Assembly (NCBI GenBank): GCA_938092005.1
Contig: CALKOU010000003.1
Location: forward strand, 83,368 to 147,367
Origin: an uncultured Flavobacteriaceae bacterium
GTDB taxonomy: Bacteria > Bacteroidota > Bacteroidia > Flavobacteriales > Flavobacteriaceae
Direction: 5' to 3'
DNA: 64,000 nucleotides
Shown here: piece after piece, positions 37,494 to 46,335 of the stretch
Numbering within the stretch: position 1 is the first letter of the stretch
Layout: every line of letters starts with the position of its first letter
The notes under the pieces: model-generated
What the model saw: only the letters and a program-made list of their open reading frames with translations
Told to the model about the DNA's origin: nothing
Database searches by the model: none
Position numbers and translations under genes: made by a program

Positions 37494-38633
37494 CTATGAC
37501 ATAACCAGCACTTCTCCTTTGGCATTACTTGAGATGCTTCCAACAGCATGGCTTTTGTCAGAGCACAAGAACTTATATGTAAACCCTTTTCCGTGGCGCG
37601 ACATAAATGCAATACAGTCTTTAAAAGAAATGGTCTCTGGATCAAAAATAAGTTCGGTGCGTGTGTTTTTATGACCCAATGCAGGAGTAAGCCCTGCAGT
37701 ATGCATAAACGAAATGTTTTTGTTTACGCCAATCTCCAAATCAAGATCTTTTGATATCAACCAATAACAACTAGGCTGAGGTTTAATAGTGTTAGGCGCT
37801 GTTAGGTTGATACGTTTTAAAAAACTAAACAAGTTGGTTGCAAGTTTGATCCATACTTTAACCAAGTTAGAAACATGAAAATGTTTGTTGTAAAAATAAT
37901 TCATGGCTTCGCGAAACATCATTTGATAAGCAAAATCCTTAGGGGTACTTTCGCCTTTAAAGTGTATTGTTGTTATGTCTGCATTATAATAATTTTGCTG
38001 CCCTAACTGTAGTGATCGATAACTTAAATCAATATCATCGGAATACATAAAGCAACCTTCATCAAAACCATTGAGCGACCTGTAATGCTTGGTGCGCATA
38101 AACATAAAAGCACCAACCAAAACATCTGTGGGACCTGATTCATCTTTTGGCAAACGCATGTTGTAGTAAGCGCCAAACAACTTAGGAAACACTTTATAAA
38201 GTCCTGAAACTTTGGCAAAAGCAACAGCTGGAGTTGGAACACCTCTCTTGGATTCTTTTAAAAATGAACCTGAACCATCAATGAGCTTTGGACCCATAAT
38301 GGCCACTTGGTTATTTTCCTCCATAAAGGATAGCGCCTTCACAAACGTATCTTCTGCCACAATCGTGTCAGGATTTAAAATACAAACGTACTCTCCTTTT
38401 GCTTGGGCAACACCAATGTTATTCCCTTTTGGAAACCCTGTGTTTTCATTATTTACAATTCTTTTGACTTGAGGAAACTGTTTTGCAATCCAGTCAATAC
38501 TTCCATCAATAGAAGCATTATCCACTAAAATAACCTCTGCATCCAAATTTTTAGTAGCGGCTAGGACGCTCTGCAAGCACACATCACAAAAGTACTTTAC
38601 ATTATAGTTTAAAATTATGACAGATAATTGCAT
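37494..38633 (-). CDS. Family 2 glycosyltransferase
   Basis: A 379-aa GT-A glycosyltransferase, probably acting on surface polysaccharide or lipid-linked sugar. The start MQLSVIILNYNVKYFCDVC...VILVDNASIDGS is the nucleotide-sugar binding region; CILNPDTIV (about 89) and the acceptor segment YSDDIDLSYR (about 205) are typical of the rhamnosyltransferase-like group. A long C-terminal part (about 265-379) has no assigned domain. It begins 2 bases after recR. Confidence 0.88.
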   Translation of the reverse strand: MQLSVIILNYNVKYFCDVCLQSVLAATKNLDAEVILVDNASIDGSIDWIAKQFPQVKRIVNNENTGFPKGNNIGVAQAKGEYVCILNPDTIVAEDTFVKALSFMEENNQVAIMGPKLIDGSGSFLKESKRGVPTPAVAFAKVSGLYKVFPKLFGAYYNMRLPKDESGPTDVLVGAFMFMRTKHYRSLNGFDEGCFMYSDDIDLSYRSLQLGQQNYYNADITTIHFKGESTPKDFAYQMMFREAMNYFYNKHFHVSNLVKVWIKLATNLFSFLKRINLTAPNTIKPQPSCYWLISKDLDLEIGVNKNISFMHTAGLTPALGHKNTRTELIFDPETISFKDCIAFMSRHGKGFTYKFLCSDKSHAVGSISSNAKGEVLVMS

Positions 38634-38635
38634 GC

Positions 38636-39253
38636 TTAGCTTTTCATTGACATTTCAAAAGGGATACGTTGACGAATACTTCTACCTAGCGTAAGCTCAT
38701 CGGCGTATTCCAATTCATCACCAATACCAATACCACGAGATATCGCTGAAAAACGCAACCTCAGAGCGCTTAATTTTTTATATATATAATAGTTTGTCGT
38801 ATCTCCTTCCATAGTACTGCTCAATGCAAATATAATCTCATTAATATTTTCTTCTTGCACACGAGCCACCAACGCGTCAATGGTGAGTTGTTGTGGTCCA
38901 ATTCCGTCCATAGGGGCAATTTTACCACCCAAAACGTGATATAGCCCTTTAAATTGTCCTGTTGCCTCAATAGCCATAACGTCTCTAATATCTTCTACCA
39001 CACAAATAACATTGCGCTCGCGAAGTGGATTTGCGCATATTGTACATTGATCATCATCTGAAATATTGTGGCACGTAGTACAATAACGTATTTGTTGGCG
39101 CAATGTTGCGATAGCACCAGAAAGGCGTTCGCTGAAATCTGTTGGCTGACGTAATAAGTGAAGTACTAAACGAAGTGCTGATCGTCTTCCAATACCTGGA
39201 AGCTGTGCAATTTCATCCACTGCTTTTTGCACTAACAAAGAAGGAATTTCCAT
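38636..39253 (-). CDS. recR: Recombination protein RecR
   Basis: Part of the RecFOR pathway that loads RecA at gaps. The ATG at 39253 ([26 protein letters not shown]) gives 205 aa; the track start is a TTG inside the -7 box. The helix-hairpin-helix [12 protein letters not shown], a four-Cys zinc finger (CTTC...CTIC, about 54-72) and the Toprim segment ([15 protein letters not shown]) are in family order. It precedes a glycosyltransferase by 2 bases. Confidence 0.96.
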   Translation of the reverse strand: MEIPSLLVQKAVDEIAQLPGIGRRSALRLVLHLLRQPTDFSERLSGAIATLRQQIRYCTTCHNISDDDQCTICANPLRERNVICVVEDIRDVMAIEATGQFKGLYHVLGGKIAPMDGIGPQQLTIDALVARVQEENINEIIFALSSTMEGDTTNYYIYKKLSALRLRFSAISRGIGIGDELEYADELTLGRSIRQRIPFEMSMKS

Positions 39254-39256
39254 ATT

Positions 39257-39264
39257 CAAAAATA
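39257..39264 (-). promoter_or_regulatory. -7 promoter box TATTTTTG of recR
   Basis: On the minus strand TATTTTTG matches TAnnTTTG and ends 3 nt before the recR ATG, implying near-leaderless transcription. It shares a 50-base gap with the divergent symporter gene. Confidence 0.6.
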
Positions 39265-39291
39265 CATTATTTAAACAACTCCTACATATGC

Positions 39292-39299
39292 TATATTTG
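39292..39299 (+). promoter_or_regulatory. -7 promoter box TATATTTG of symporter gene
   Basis: TATATTTG matches TAnnTTTG exactly and ends 12 nt before the ATG at 39312. Because the box lies inside the track ORF, it argues for the downstream start. Confidence 0.55.
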
Positions 39300-39311
39300 A
39301 CAAAAAAACAG

Positions 39312-40793
39312 ATGAGTGCTCAAGTACTGGTATTGAGCTTATTGGCATACTTTGGCTTGCTTTACATCATTTCACTAACAGTTGGAAAAAGCAACACCAA
39401 CACGGCTTTTTTTTCTGCAAACAATAAAGCCCCTTGGTACCTAGTAGCCTTCGGTATGATAGGCGCCACACTCTCTGGGCTTACTTTTGTTTCTGTTCCA
39501 GGTTGGGTTGAAAGCACCCAACTTAGCTACGTACAAATGGTACTGGGTTATGCGGTGGGCTACCTGTTTATTGCCACTGTTTTGTTACCCCTTTATTACA
39601 AATGGAATCTTGTTAGTATATACACCTATTTAAGACATCGCTTTGGATATTATGCATACAAAACAGGGGCTTCCTTTTTTATACTTTCCCGACTTACAGG
39701 AACTAGTTTGCGGCTTTTTTTAGTACTCAAAGTCATGCATTGGATTGCTTTAGACGCACTTCATGTTCCATTTTGGACAACTGCAGCACTATCCATTTTT
39801 GGCATCTGGATATATACTCAAAAGGCAGGAATTAAAACGATAATATACACAGACACCGTGCAAACGCTTTGTATGTTAATAGCACTAGGTGTTAGTATTT
39901 ATGTGCTTTATCATGAATTGAATTTAGACGTACAGTCGACATTGGGTTGGTGGAAAAATCAACCTACAACGAAATTGTTTTTTTGGAATAACTGGGGTAG
40001 TGCTCAACATTTTAGCAAGCAATTTTTAGCTGGCATACTCATTGCCTTTGCCATGACTGGACTCGATCAAGAAATGATGCAAAAAAATTTAAGTTGTAGA
40101 TCCCTTAAGGATGCACAAAAAAACATGCTTTGGTTTACTGTTGCTCTTGTAATAATTACAATGTTATTTTTAATTCTAGGTGTGTTTCTAACTGCATATG
40201 CGCAGACCACAGGAATTACTGCTACAGGAGATCATCTTTTTCCTTTTATAGCCACTCAATCGGGATTGAGCGAAGTATTGAGCTATGTATTTGTTTTTGG
40301 ACTGATCGCTGCTGCTTTTAGTAGTGCAGACAGTTCACTCACTTCGCTCACCACAAGTGTTAGTATCGATATTTGGGATATCAAAGAAGGTACAAAAGGT
40401 GTGAAACAACGTAAAAAAATTCACGTCATCATGGCACTAGTTCTGTGGACTTGCATGGTTTGTTTTTATTATCTGGTAGAAAACGAGAGCGTAATACAAC
40501 AACTGTTACTGTTCGCAGGATACACCTATGGTCCATTGCTTGGCTTGTATTTGCTAGGTATCTTTTCTAAACGCACTACTCGTGACGAATGGGCACCATA
40601 TATTTGTGTGGCGGCACCTGTTTTAACTTATGTAATAGCAACCTACAGCAAAATCATATTGGGGTACGACTTTGGATTTTTTGTGCTTGCGCTCAATGGT
40701 GGAATAACAATGCTATTGTTGTGGATTTCGGGGATCGGATTACCAATGTATCAAGGTGCTTCCCCAGGTAAAACCACTACCAAAAGCAGCTAG
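39312..40793 (+). CDS. Sodium:solute symporter family protein
   Basis: An SSS-family secondary transporter with 13 or so membrane helices. The track starts at 39288, but a promoter box lies there; ATG 39312 ([20 protein letters not shown]) is preferred, giving 493 aa. Family features are the early [43 protein letters not shown], and [25 protein letters not shown] (sodium-site region, about 350). Substrate cannot be read. The last 18 codons overlap the convergent fabH gene (54 bp); the C-terminal residues [14 protein letters not shown] come from antisense fabH sequence. Confidence 0.9.
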   Translation: MSAQVLVLSLLAYFGLLYIISLTVGKSNTNTAFFSANNKAPWYLVAFGMIGATLSGLTFVSVPGWVESTQLSYVQMVLGYAVGYLFIATVLLPLYYKWNLVSIYTYLRHRFGYYAYKTGASFFILSRLTGTSLRLFLVLKVMHWIALDALHVPFWTTAALSIFGIWIYTQKAGIKTIIYTDTVQTLCMLIALGVSIYVLYHELNLDVQSTLGWWKNQPTTKLFFWNNWGSAQHFSKQFLAGILIAFAMTGLDQEMMQKNLSCRSLKDAQKNMLWFTVALVIITMLFLILGVFLTAYAQTTGITATGDHLFPFIATQSGLSEVLSYVFVFGLIAAAFSSADSSLTSLTTSVSIDIWDIKEGTKGVKQRKKIHVIMALVLWTCMVCFYYLVENESVIQQLLLFAGYTYGPLLGLYLLGIFSKRTTRDEWAPYICVAAPVLTYVIATYSKIILGYDFGFFVLALNGGITMLLLWISGIGLPMYQGASPGKTTTKSS

Positions 40794-41747
40794 TAACACG
40801 GTATCACCCTCCTTAATTTTTCCTTCTCCCCATGCTTCAGAAAGTGCAATAGGAATAGATGCAGCTGTAGTATTCCCATAACGCATGATGTTGTTATAAA
40901 CCTGATCATCGCGTAGGCTAAATTTCTTTTGCACAAACTGGGCAATTCGTAAATTAGCCTGATGTGGGATAAATAAATCGATATCGGAAGTGTTTTTTCC
41001 ATTTTTTTGTAATGCCTCTTGAATCACTTCGCTAAAACGCACAACGGCATTCTTAAACACCAATTGTCCATTCATATAAGGATGGTACCGCATATCATCT
41101 TCGTCATAGTCAGCAACAATTTCTGGAATCCACTGCTTTGTACTTGGCCCAATAATCGCCAGTTCTTCGGCATGTTTCCCTTCAGAATACAAATGCGTGG
41201 ATTGAATCCCTTTGGAGGTATCTTCTTCACGAGTAAGCACAGCAGCTCCTGCGCCATCCCCAAAAATGACCGAAACCGTACGTCCACGAGTAGTAAAATC
41301 CATACCGCCCGAGTGATACTCTGAACCTACAAGTAATACGTTTTTATACATTCCTGTTTTAATGAATTGATCCGCTACAGAAAGTCCATAAATAAATCCA
41401 GAACACTGGTTACGTATATCGAGCGCAGGACAAGTTCCCATACCCATCATGTCTTGTAATAATACTCCTGAACCAGGAAAGTATAAATCTGGACTCAGGG
41501 TAGCAAAAATGACAAGCTCAATGTCGTCTTTTGAAATCCCTGCACGGTCAAGTGCCATCTCAGCAGCCTTTACGCCCATGGAAGCAGTACCCTCCCCAGA
41601 ATCTTTTTTAATGAATCGACGTTCTTTAATTCCAGTGCGTTCTGTAATCCATTCGTCGTTGGTATCCATAAGTTTAGATAAATCGTCGTTTGTAACAATA
41701 TTTTCTGGAACAAAATGACCAAGACCTGCAATACGGGAGTGATACAT
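40740..41747 (-). CDS. fabH: 3-oxoacyl-ACP synthase III (FabH-type)
   Basis: Condenses a starter acyl-CoA with malonyl-ACP to begin fatty acid synthesis, or carries out a related condensation. The 335-aa protein has the active-site Cys in LDIRNQCSGFIYGLS (about 113), His in LFIPHQANLRI and Asn in YGNTTAASIP, and ends with the conserved [13 protein letters not shown]. Alternatives are a paralogue for secondary or unusual lipids; there is no fab operon here. It is preceded by a terminated leader RNA and overlaps the convergent symporter gene by 54 bp. Confidence 0.88.
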   Translation of the reverse strand: MYHSRIAGLGHFVPENIVTNDDLSKLMDTNDEWITERTGIKERRFIKKDSGEGTASMGVKAAEMALDRAGISKDDIELVIFATLSPDLYFPGSGVLLQDMMGMGTCPALDIRNQCSGFIYGLSVADQFIKTGMYKNVLLVGSEYHSGGMDFTTRGRTVSVIFGDGAGAAVLTREEDTSKGIQSTHLYSEGKHAEELAIIGPSTKQWIPEIVADYDEDDMRYHPYMNGQLVFKNAVVRFSEVIQEALQKNGKNTSDIDLFIPHQANLRIAQFVQKKFSLRDDQVYNNIMRYGNTTAASIPIALSEAWGEGKIKEGDTVLLAAFGSGFTWGSTLIHW

Positions 41748-41798
41748 ATTTAATAAAATTTAAAAGCAATTAACGAAATAAATATGGCATAAAAAAAA

Positions 41799-41826
41799 GA
41801 AGGTGCAACAACCACGATGCACCTTC
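41799..41826 (-). terminator. Intrinsic terminator between leader RNA and fabH
   Basis: GAAGGTGCA-10 bases-TGCACCTTC is a perfect 9-bp stem, followed on the minus strand by a T8 run. There is no T run on the plus side. It lies 52 bases before the fabH start, so it ends a transcript that begins upstream of fabH. Confidence 0.85.
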
Positions 41827-41875
41827 GAACAACTTAACCAAAATTAAACAAACCAATAAAAAGGAATGTGTGTAA

Positions 41876-41890
41876 TCATAAGAGTTTCAT
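41876..41890 (-). CDS. Four-codon ORF (MKLL), possible leader peptide
   Basis: ATG AAA CTC TTA TGA on the minus strand lies inside the predicted leader RNA, between a small stem and the terminator. Translation of so short a peptide could be regulatory. No ribosome-binding site is visible, and chance occurrence is quite possible. Confidence 0.25.
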   Translation of the reverse strand: MKLL

Positions 41891-41932
41891 AGCAATTTTC
41901 TCCGCAACAAATTTTGTTGATTGATTACTCCA

Positions 41933-41962
41933 CAAATATAAAAATGTTTAATAAAAAAACAA
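41933..41962 (-). promoter_or_regulatory. Promoter of leader RNA upstream of fabH
   Basis: On the minus strand TTG (41960-41962), exactly 19 bases, then TATATTTG (41933-41940): a complete consensus. The first stable terminator lies about 110 bases downstream. Confidence 0.75.
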
Positions 41963-42047
41963 ATTATTTAAACAAAATATTTTTATGCCATCCTGTCAGC
42001 CCGTTTATTTTGGTACTTTTTTTGAAATAGATTTAAAAACAAAAATT

Positions 42048-43928
42048 ATGGCATCCGGTAAAATAAATGTTGCAGTAGAAAACATATTCCCGTTAATTAA
42101 AAAATTCCTTTACAGTGATCACGAAATTTTCTTGCGTGAGCTCATTTCAAATGCTACAGACGCTACACTAAAGCTCAAGCATCTCACCAACATTGGCGAA
42201 GCCAAAGTAGCCTATGGCGATCCACATATTGAAGTCAAAGTAGATAAGGAAAATCGAACCCTTCATGTTATTGATCAAGGACTTGGCATGACAGCCGATG
42301 AGGTAAACAAATACATCAATGAAGTTGCCTTTTCTGGAGCTGAGGAATTTATCAACCAATATAAAGACAGTGCTAAAGACAGCGGTATTATTGGTCATTT
42401 TGGTCTTGGGTTTTACTCGGCCTTTATGGTAGCAGAAAAGGTTGAAATCATCACCAAGTCTCACAAAGACGGCGCAGCAGCACACTGGACGTGTGACGGT
42501 TCTCCAGAATACACACTAGTGGAACATGACAAAACGGAGCGTGGAACAGAAATCATCTTACATATTGACAACGAGTCTGATGAATTTTTGGAAGAAGGGC
42601 GTATTCAGGAGCTACTTACGAAGTATAATAAGTTTATGCCCATCCCTATCAAGTTTGGAACACGTGAAGAAACGCGCGAGGAAGGGGAAGGCGATGACAA
42701 GAAAGAGGTAAAAGAAGTAGTCACTAATATTATCAATAATCCTTCACCCGCTTGGACCAAAAAGCCAAGTGATTTAAAAGATGAAGATTACAAAGGATTT
42801 TATCGCGAGTTATACCCCATGCAGTTTGAAGAGCCTTTGTTTCACATTCACCTAAATGTAGACTATCCCTTTAATCTGACTGGTGTATTATATTTTCCAA
42901 AATTGAATAACGAGCTTAATGTTCAAAAAGATCGTATTCAACTTTATCAGAATCAAGTTTTTGTAACGGATAATGTTGAGGGAATTGTGCCCGAATTTTT
43001 AACCATGCTTAGAGGGGTTATCGATTCGCCAGATATTCCACTTAACGTTTCAAGAAGTTACCTTCAAGCCGACGGTGCAGTAAAAAAAATCAGTAACTAC
43101 ATTACCAAAAAAGTGGCAGATAAACTGCAGTCCATTTTCAAAAACGATCGTGAAAATTTAGAACAAAAATGGAACGACATCAAAGTAGTTATTGAATATG
43201 GAATGCTTTCGGAAGATAAGTTCTACGATAAGGCAAAGAAGTTTAACCTCTTTCCTACTACAGACGGCACCTATTTAACCCTTGACGAGTTAAAAGAGCA
43301 AACCAAAGATGCGCAAACAGACAAAGATGGTAAACTCATCCAACTCTATGCCGCTAATGTGGATGAGCAGCATGCATACATAGAGGAAGCTAAAAGCAAA
43401 GGATACAAAGTACTTTTGTTAGACTCTCCTATTGTTGGACACTTATTGCAAAAACTAGAGCAAGAAGACGACAAACTTGGTTTTGTTCGTGTGGATAGCG
43501 ATCATATTGATAAACTCATAAACAAAGATGAACCACAACTTTCAAAGCTTTCCGATGAACAAAAGGAAACCTTAAAACCATTGATTGAAAACGTGGTGCC
43601 GAAAGAACAATATACTGTTCAACTCGAGGCTATGGACAGTGAGGCTGCTCCATTCATTATCACGCAGCCAGAATTTATGCGACGCATGAAAGAAATGCAA
43701 CAGACTGGCGGTGGTGGTGGTATGTTTGGGGGTGGATTCCCTGACATGTACCAACTGGTGGTAAACGTAAACAACCCACTCGTGAGTCAAATTTTGGAAA
43801 CCAAAACCAAGAAAAAACAAGAACGACTTATTAAGCAATCGCTTGATTTGGCGCGTTTGTCACAGTCCTTACTCAAAGGAGAAGAGCTTACCGCATTTAT
43901 TAAGCGAAGCTTTGAAATGATTAAATAA
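42048..43928 (+). CDS. htpG: Molecular chaperone HtpG (Hsp90)
   Basis: An ATP-dependent cytoplasmic chaperone. The track extends 21 codons upstream; the ATG at 42048 (MASGKINVAVENIFPLIKKFLYSDHEIFLRELISNATDA) is the conserved start, giving 626 aa. GHKL ATPase motifs are LRELISNATDA, IDQGLGMTADE and GIIGHFGLGFYS. The middle domain (about 235-500) contains LNVSRSYLQAD. The C-terminal end carries a glycine/methionine stretch (GGGGGMFGGGFPDM, about 560). It is followed by an intrinsic terminator. Confidence 0.96.
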   Translation: MASGKINVAVENIFPLIKKFLYSDHEIFLRELISNATDATLKLKHLTNIGEAKVAYGDPHIEVKVDKENRTLHVIDQGLGMTADEVNKYINEVAFSGAEEFINQYKDSAKDSGIIGHFGLGFYSAFMVAEKVEIITKSHKDGAAAHWTCDGSPEYTLVEHDKTERGTEIILHIDNESDEFLEEGRIQELLTKYNKFMPIPIKFGTREETREEGEGDDKKEVKEVVTNIINNPSPAWTKKPSDLKDEDYKGFYRELYPMQFEEPLFHIHLNVDYPFNLTGVLYFPKLNNELNVQKDRIQLYQNQVFVTDNVEGIVPEFLTMLRGVIDSPDIPLNVSRSYLQADGAVKKISNYITKKVADKLQSIFKNDRENLEQKWNDIKVVIEYGMLSEDKFYDKAKKFNLFPTTDGTYLTLDELKEQTKDAQTDKDGKLIQLYAANVDEQHAYIEEAKSKGYKVLLLDSPIVGHLLQKLEQEDDKLGFVRVDSDHIDKLINKDEPQLSKLSDEQKETLKPLIENVVPKEQYTVQLEAMDSEAAPFIITQPEFMRRMKEMQQTGGGGGMFGGGFPDMYQLVVNVNNPLVSQILETKTKKKQERLIKQSLDLARLSQSLLKGEELTAFIKRSFEMIK

Positions 43929-43948
43929 AATTTTTTGGCACTGAATCA

Positions 43949-43982
43949 AAATCCCTAACTTATATAGTTGAGGGATTTTTTT
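43949..43982 (+). terminator. Intrinsic terminator of htpG
   Basis: AAATCCCTAACT-tatat-AGTTGAGGGATTT is an almost perfect stem followed by TTTTT. It sits 20 bases after the htpG stop. Confidence 0.85.
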
Positions 43983-44040
43983 ATTTGCTCCATCGTATAA
44001 AAGATAATTTCAATACTAAAATTCACAACCGATTGTCAAA

Positions 44041-44048
44041 TATTTTTG
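44041..44048 (+). promoter_or_regulatory. -7 promoter box TATTTTTG of thioredoxin-like gene
   Basis: TATTTTTG matches TAnnTTTG exactly, 35 nt before the preferred ATG at 44084. The box lies within the longer track ORF and so supports the shorter start. Confidence 0.5.
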
Positions 44049-44083
44049 TACATTCAAAAAATAATAATCCAAAATCTTACATT

Positions 44084-44479
44084 ATGAAACGTTTAACTAT
44101 ACTTATTTGTGTTTTTTCATTTTCTATATTTTCTGTCGTTAGTTGTGCTCAAGAACAAGAGCATGCGCAACTTATGATTGTGAAATTTCATGCAGATTGG
44201 TGTGGCTCCTGTAAAGCAATTGCTCCAGCTGTAAAAGATCTAAAGGCATCTTTAGAAGGTAAGCCCATACTGTTCGTGACATTAGATTTTACAAATGATG
44301 CTACTAAATCTCAAGCAAACATGTTGTCCATGGCGTTAGGGATTCACGAAATTGTGAGCAAAAACAGTAAAACTGGTTTTCTTTTAGTCATGGATAGTAA
44401 AACAAAAAAAGTTCATGAAAAGCTCACTAAAAAAATGAGCTCCAAAGAAATGGAAAGCAAAATTGTTTCCCTTCTTTAA
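44084..44479 (+). CDS. Exported thioredoxin-fold protein
   Basis: The track ORF begins at 43985, but the ATG at 44084 (MKRLTILICVFSFSIFSVVSCAQ) gives a clear signal peptide, possibly lipoprotein-type (VVSC, Cys at about 20), and 131 aa in all. The active site HADWCGSCKAI (WCxxC, about 42) is that of thioredoxin. The mature domain is about 105 residues. It probably works in the periplasm as a reductant or isomerase; the partner is unknown. A terminator follows. Confidence 0.87.
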   Translation: MKRLTILICVFSFSIFSVVSCAQEQEHAQLMIVKFHADWCGSCKAIAPAVKDLKASLEGKPILFVTLDFTNDATKSQANMLSMALGIHEIVSKNSKTGFLLVMDSKTKKVHEKLTKKMSSKEMESKIVSLL

Positions 44480-44503
44480 CAGCCATAACTCATAAAACCA
44501 TAT

Positions 44504-44536
44504 AAATCCTTCATAAGTTTATGAGGGATTTTTTTT
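44504..44536 (+). terminator. Intrinsic terminator of thioredoxin-like gene
   Basis: AAATCCTTCATA-agtt-TATGAGGGATTT forms an 11-12 bp stem followed by a T8 run. It resembles the htpG terminator in sequence. Confidence 0.85.
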
Positions 44537-44563
44537 ATATTGGTATTTCCTCAAATTACTAAA

Positions 44564-45238
44564 ATGAAATTCAAAAAAACCACTTTAAACACCATCGTCA
44601 GAGGAGCAAAAAAAGCTTCTTATGATAAATATCAAGTATACAGCATTCTTGACGCTGCTGAAATCTGTCATATTGCATTTATTGACAACAACAAAGCCTT
44701 TGTGCAACCCATAAATTTTGGGCGTTGTGGCGATGCTATTTATTTGCACGGATCGTATAACAACCGAATGACAAATGCATTAATCAAATCAAAAGAGGTT
44801 TGCTTAAACGTGACCTTACTTGATGGCATGAAATTAACACGTTCTGCTTTTCATCATTCGGTAAATTATCGTTCTGTGGTAGTATTCGGAACTGTAAAAG
44901 AACTTACTTCAGATGAAGATAAATTGCATGGATTAAAATGCATCATCAATCATTTTGTGCCCAACAGATGGGAACATTGCAGAGCTCCAAACGATGGAGA
45001 GCTTAAAGCTACCCGAGTTCTAGAAATCAGCATTAAAACAGCTTCCGCAAAAATTGCCGATGCACCACCAAGTGACAATAAAGCCGATTTAGCATTAGAT
45101 TTTTGGGCAGGGACTATTCCTACCAAAATAACGTACGGGCAACCTAAACCAGATGCATACACAAAGAAAAATAGGCATACGCCAAAGCATATTCTTGATT
45201 TTATAACAAAAGGAAGGCTTGATTTTAGGTTTTTATAA
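44564..45238 (+). CDS. Pyridoxamine 5'-phosphate oxidase-related flavin-binding protein
   Basis: The ATG at 44564 (MKFKKTTLNTIVRGAKKASYDK) is preferred over the track start, giving 224 aa. The split-barrel FMN-binding fold is suggested by CHIAFIDNNKAFVQPINFGRCGDAIYLHGSYNNR (about 30-65) and SVVVFGTVKEL. It belongs to the PNPOx-like superfamily, many members of which are flavin- or heme-binding proteins of unknown reaction. It ends KHILDFITKGRLDFRFL. The substrate is not readable. Confidence 0.82.
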   Translation: MKFKKTTLNTIVRGAKKASYDKYQVYSILDAAEICHIAFIDNNKAFVQPINFGRCGDAIYLHGSYNNRMTNALIKSKEVCLNVTLLDGMKLTRSAFHHSVNYRSVVVFGTVKELTSDEDKLHGLKCIINHFVPNRWEHCRAPNDGELKATRVLEISIKTASAKIADAPPSDNKADLALDFWAGTIPTKITYGQPKPDAYTKKNRHTPKHILDFITKGRLDFRFL

Positions 45239-45482
45239 TTTTTATATCTTGTTACACCCTAATATCTATTGTGACGCCTACGCTAATCTTTAGAGCATTT
45301 TGGGAAATTAGCGTCAAAGGTATTTTGACATTTAAATTTGTAAAACTGAGTGTTATGGAAATACTCGCGCATATTGAACAACTGAAAATCTCGAAAAAAT
45401 CCAAAATCTATATGCATTTGGGAGAAGTTTTACCCTTATCAGGGTTTAACGAATACGGATATGTTGCTCAACATTAAAATCT
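45239..45482. other. Intergenic region with short unassigned ORF
   Basis: The 244-base gap holds an 8-bp inverted repeat (ACGCTAAT at 45280-45287, ATTAGCGT at 45307-45314) and a 40-codon ORF at 45355-45477. I see no promoter or terminator here that I would defend. Confidence 0.5.
45355..45477 (+). CDS. Hypothetical 40-aa ORF
   Basis: The track ORF starts at 45271; an internal ATG at 45355 gives MEILAHIEQLKISKKSK and 40 aa ending YGYVAQH. It is 5 bases before the next gene, which may be accidental. I recognise no domain, and codon evidence is too short to judge. It may be a small gene or a remnant. Confidence 0.3.
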   Translation: MEILAHIEQLKISKKSKIYMHLGEVLPLSGFNEYGYVAQH

Positions 45483-46127
45483 ATGAAAAGATTAGCTGTA
45501 ATTTTATTTTTTTGTGTATTGACTAGCTTAAGTGCTCAACAAATGGACAACAACTGGATGATAGGTCTGGAAATTTCTCAGGATAATCTGTCAGGTGAAA
45601 ATTTTGTTATTACTAGTGGAATTATTAACGGGTATTCGATCAAATATACTGAACGTAATTATAGTATTGGAATATTGTCTGGATTCAATTTGAATGAAAG
45701 GGTAATCATAAGCTCAGGGCTGTTTTTCTCAAACAAAAACGTTAGTGGAGGGTTAATCTGTAATAGTTGTGAAGTAGTCCCTATTTTGATTAAACAACAA
45801 TATTTGAGTCTCCCTATTTCAGTTAGTTACGGAATTTTAAAATCAAAATTGAGATCAAATTTAAAACTTGGATTTATAAATAATTTTAGCCTTCTAAATG
45901 AATTAGATAATAACAATGAACATTTTAGTAGCAATGAATACTTTATAGAAGGGTTAATTGGACTTTCATTCTCTTATAAATTGAATAAAAAATGGAAAGC
46001 TGAAATAGGGTATAATTACCGAAAGGCAATAACGCCTATGTATAAAGAAACTACAGGTGGAAACTACACTCGTAATAAACTCGCTACCAACAGCTTGACA
46101 GTAGGAATGAAATATTTTCTAAAATAA
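45483..46127 (+). CDS. Outer membrane beta-barrel protein
   Basis: A 214-aa exported protein: signal peptide (MKRLAVILFFCVLTSLSA), then alternating strands with turns and a C-terminal strand ending SLTVGMKYFLK, which fits an outer-membrane barrel of the 8-10 strand porin-family type. YSIKYTERNYSIGILSGFNLNERVIISSGLFFS shows the pattern. The exact role is unknown. Base composition is more AT-rich than its neighbours. Confidence 0.75.
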   Translation: MKRLAVILFFCVLTSLSAQQMDNNWMIGLEISQDNLSGENFVITSGIINGYSIKYTERNYSIGILSGFNLNERVIISSGLFFSNKNVSGGLICNSCEVVPILIKQQYLSLPISVSYGILKSKLRSNLKLGFINNFSLLNELDNNNEHFSSNEYFIEGLIGLSFSYKLNKKWKAEIGYNYRKAITPMYKETTGGNYTRNKLATNSLTVGMKYFLK

Positions 46128-46335
46128 CACTGGATAACAGCTCCTATGAATAAAAACAACTAGAAATCTATGGGTATAAGCCTGGAATCTACACCTTGCG
46201 GCTTACTAATGTGACGTTCTGACGAATCTTTTTGAGGGTTCTAAAAATACTTTTCTACTAAAGCTCCATTTGATTTTTGTTAAAGGTTGATTCGTTTAAA
46301 ACGAAAATCCTTACTTTTATTAAAAACCTTACGCT
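46128..46335. other. Intergenic region with possible gene remnant
   Basis: The 208-base gap includes a 20-codon open stretch (46163-46222) resembling the end of a T9SS tail, and AT-rich sequence before the channel gene. TACTTTTA about 25 bases before the next ATG is one base from TAnnTTTG. Confidence 0.5.
46163..46222 (+). pseudogene. Possible remnant of a T9SS sorting tail
   Basis: The frame reads EIYGYKPGIYTLRLTNVTF and stops. KPGIYTLRLTN resembles the last strand of type A T9SS tails (GVYFLKLTN). A TAA stop lies a few codons upstream in frame, so no intact gene is attached. It may be a decayed secreted-protein gene, or chance. Confidence 0.35.

Larger units (their letters stand above)
41791..41927 (-). 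ncRNA. Candidate leader or small RNA upstream of fabH
   Basis: A transcript predicted from a consensus promoter (TTG-N19-TATATTTG at 41933-41962) to an intrinsic terminator at 41799-41826, about 130 nt. It includes the stem CAACAAA/TTTGTTG (41905-41919) and the short ORF MKLL (41876-41890). It could be a free sRNA or an attenuated fabH leader. Ends are estimates. Confidence 0.55.
41748..42047. other. Intergenic region between fabH and htpG
   Basis: About 300 bases separate these divergent genes. It contains the minus-strand leader/small RNA described separately (promoter 41933-41962, hairpin, MKLL ORF, terminator 41799-41826). The part nearest htpG (41963-42047) shows no exact TAnnTTTG box. 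I see no CIRCE-type heat-shock operator. Confidence 0.6.

Noticed and set aside
41985-42047. Upstream extension of htpG in the ORF track
   Set aside because: The 21 extra residues are not part of the HtpG family start; MASGKINV at 42048 is the conserved N-terminus.
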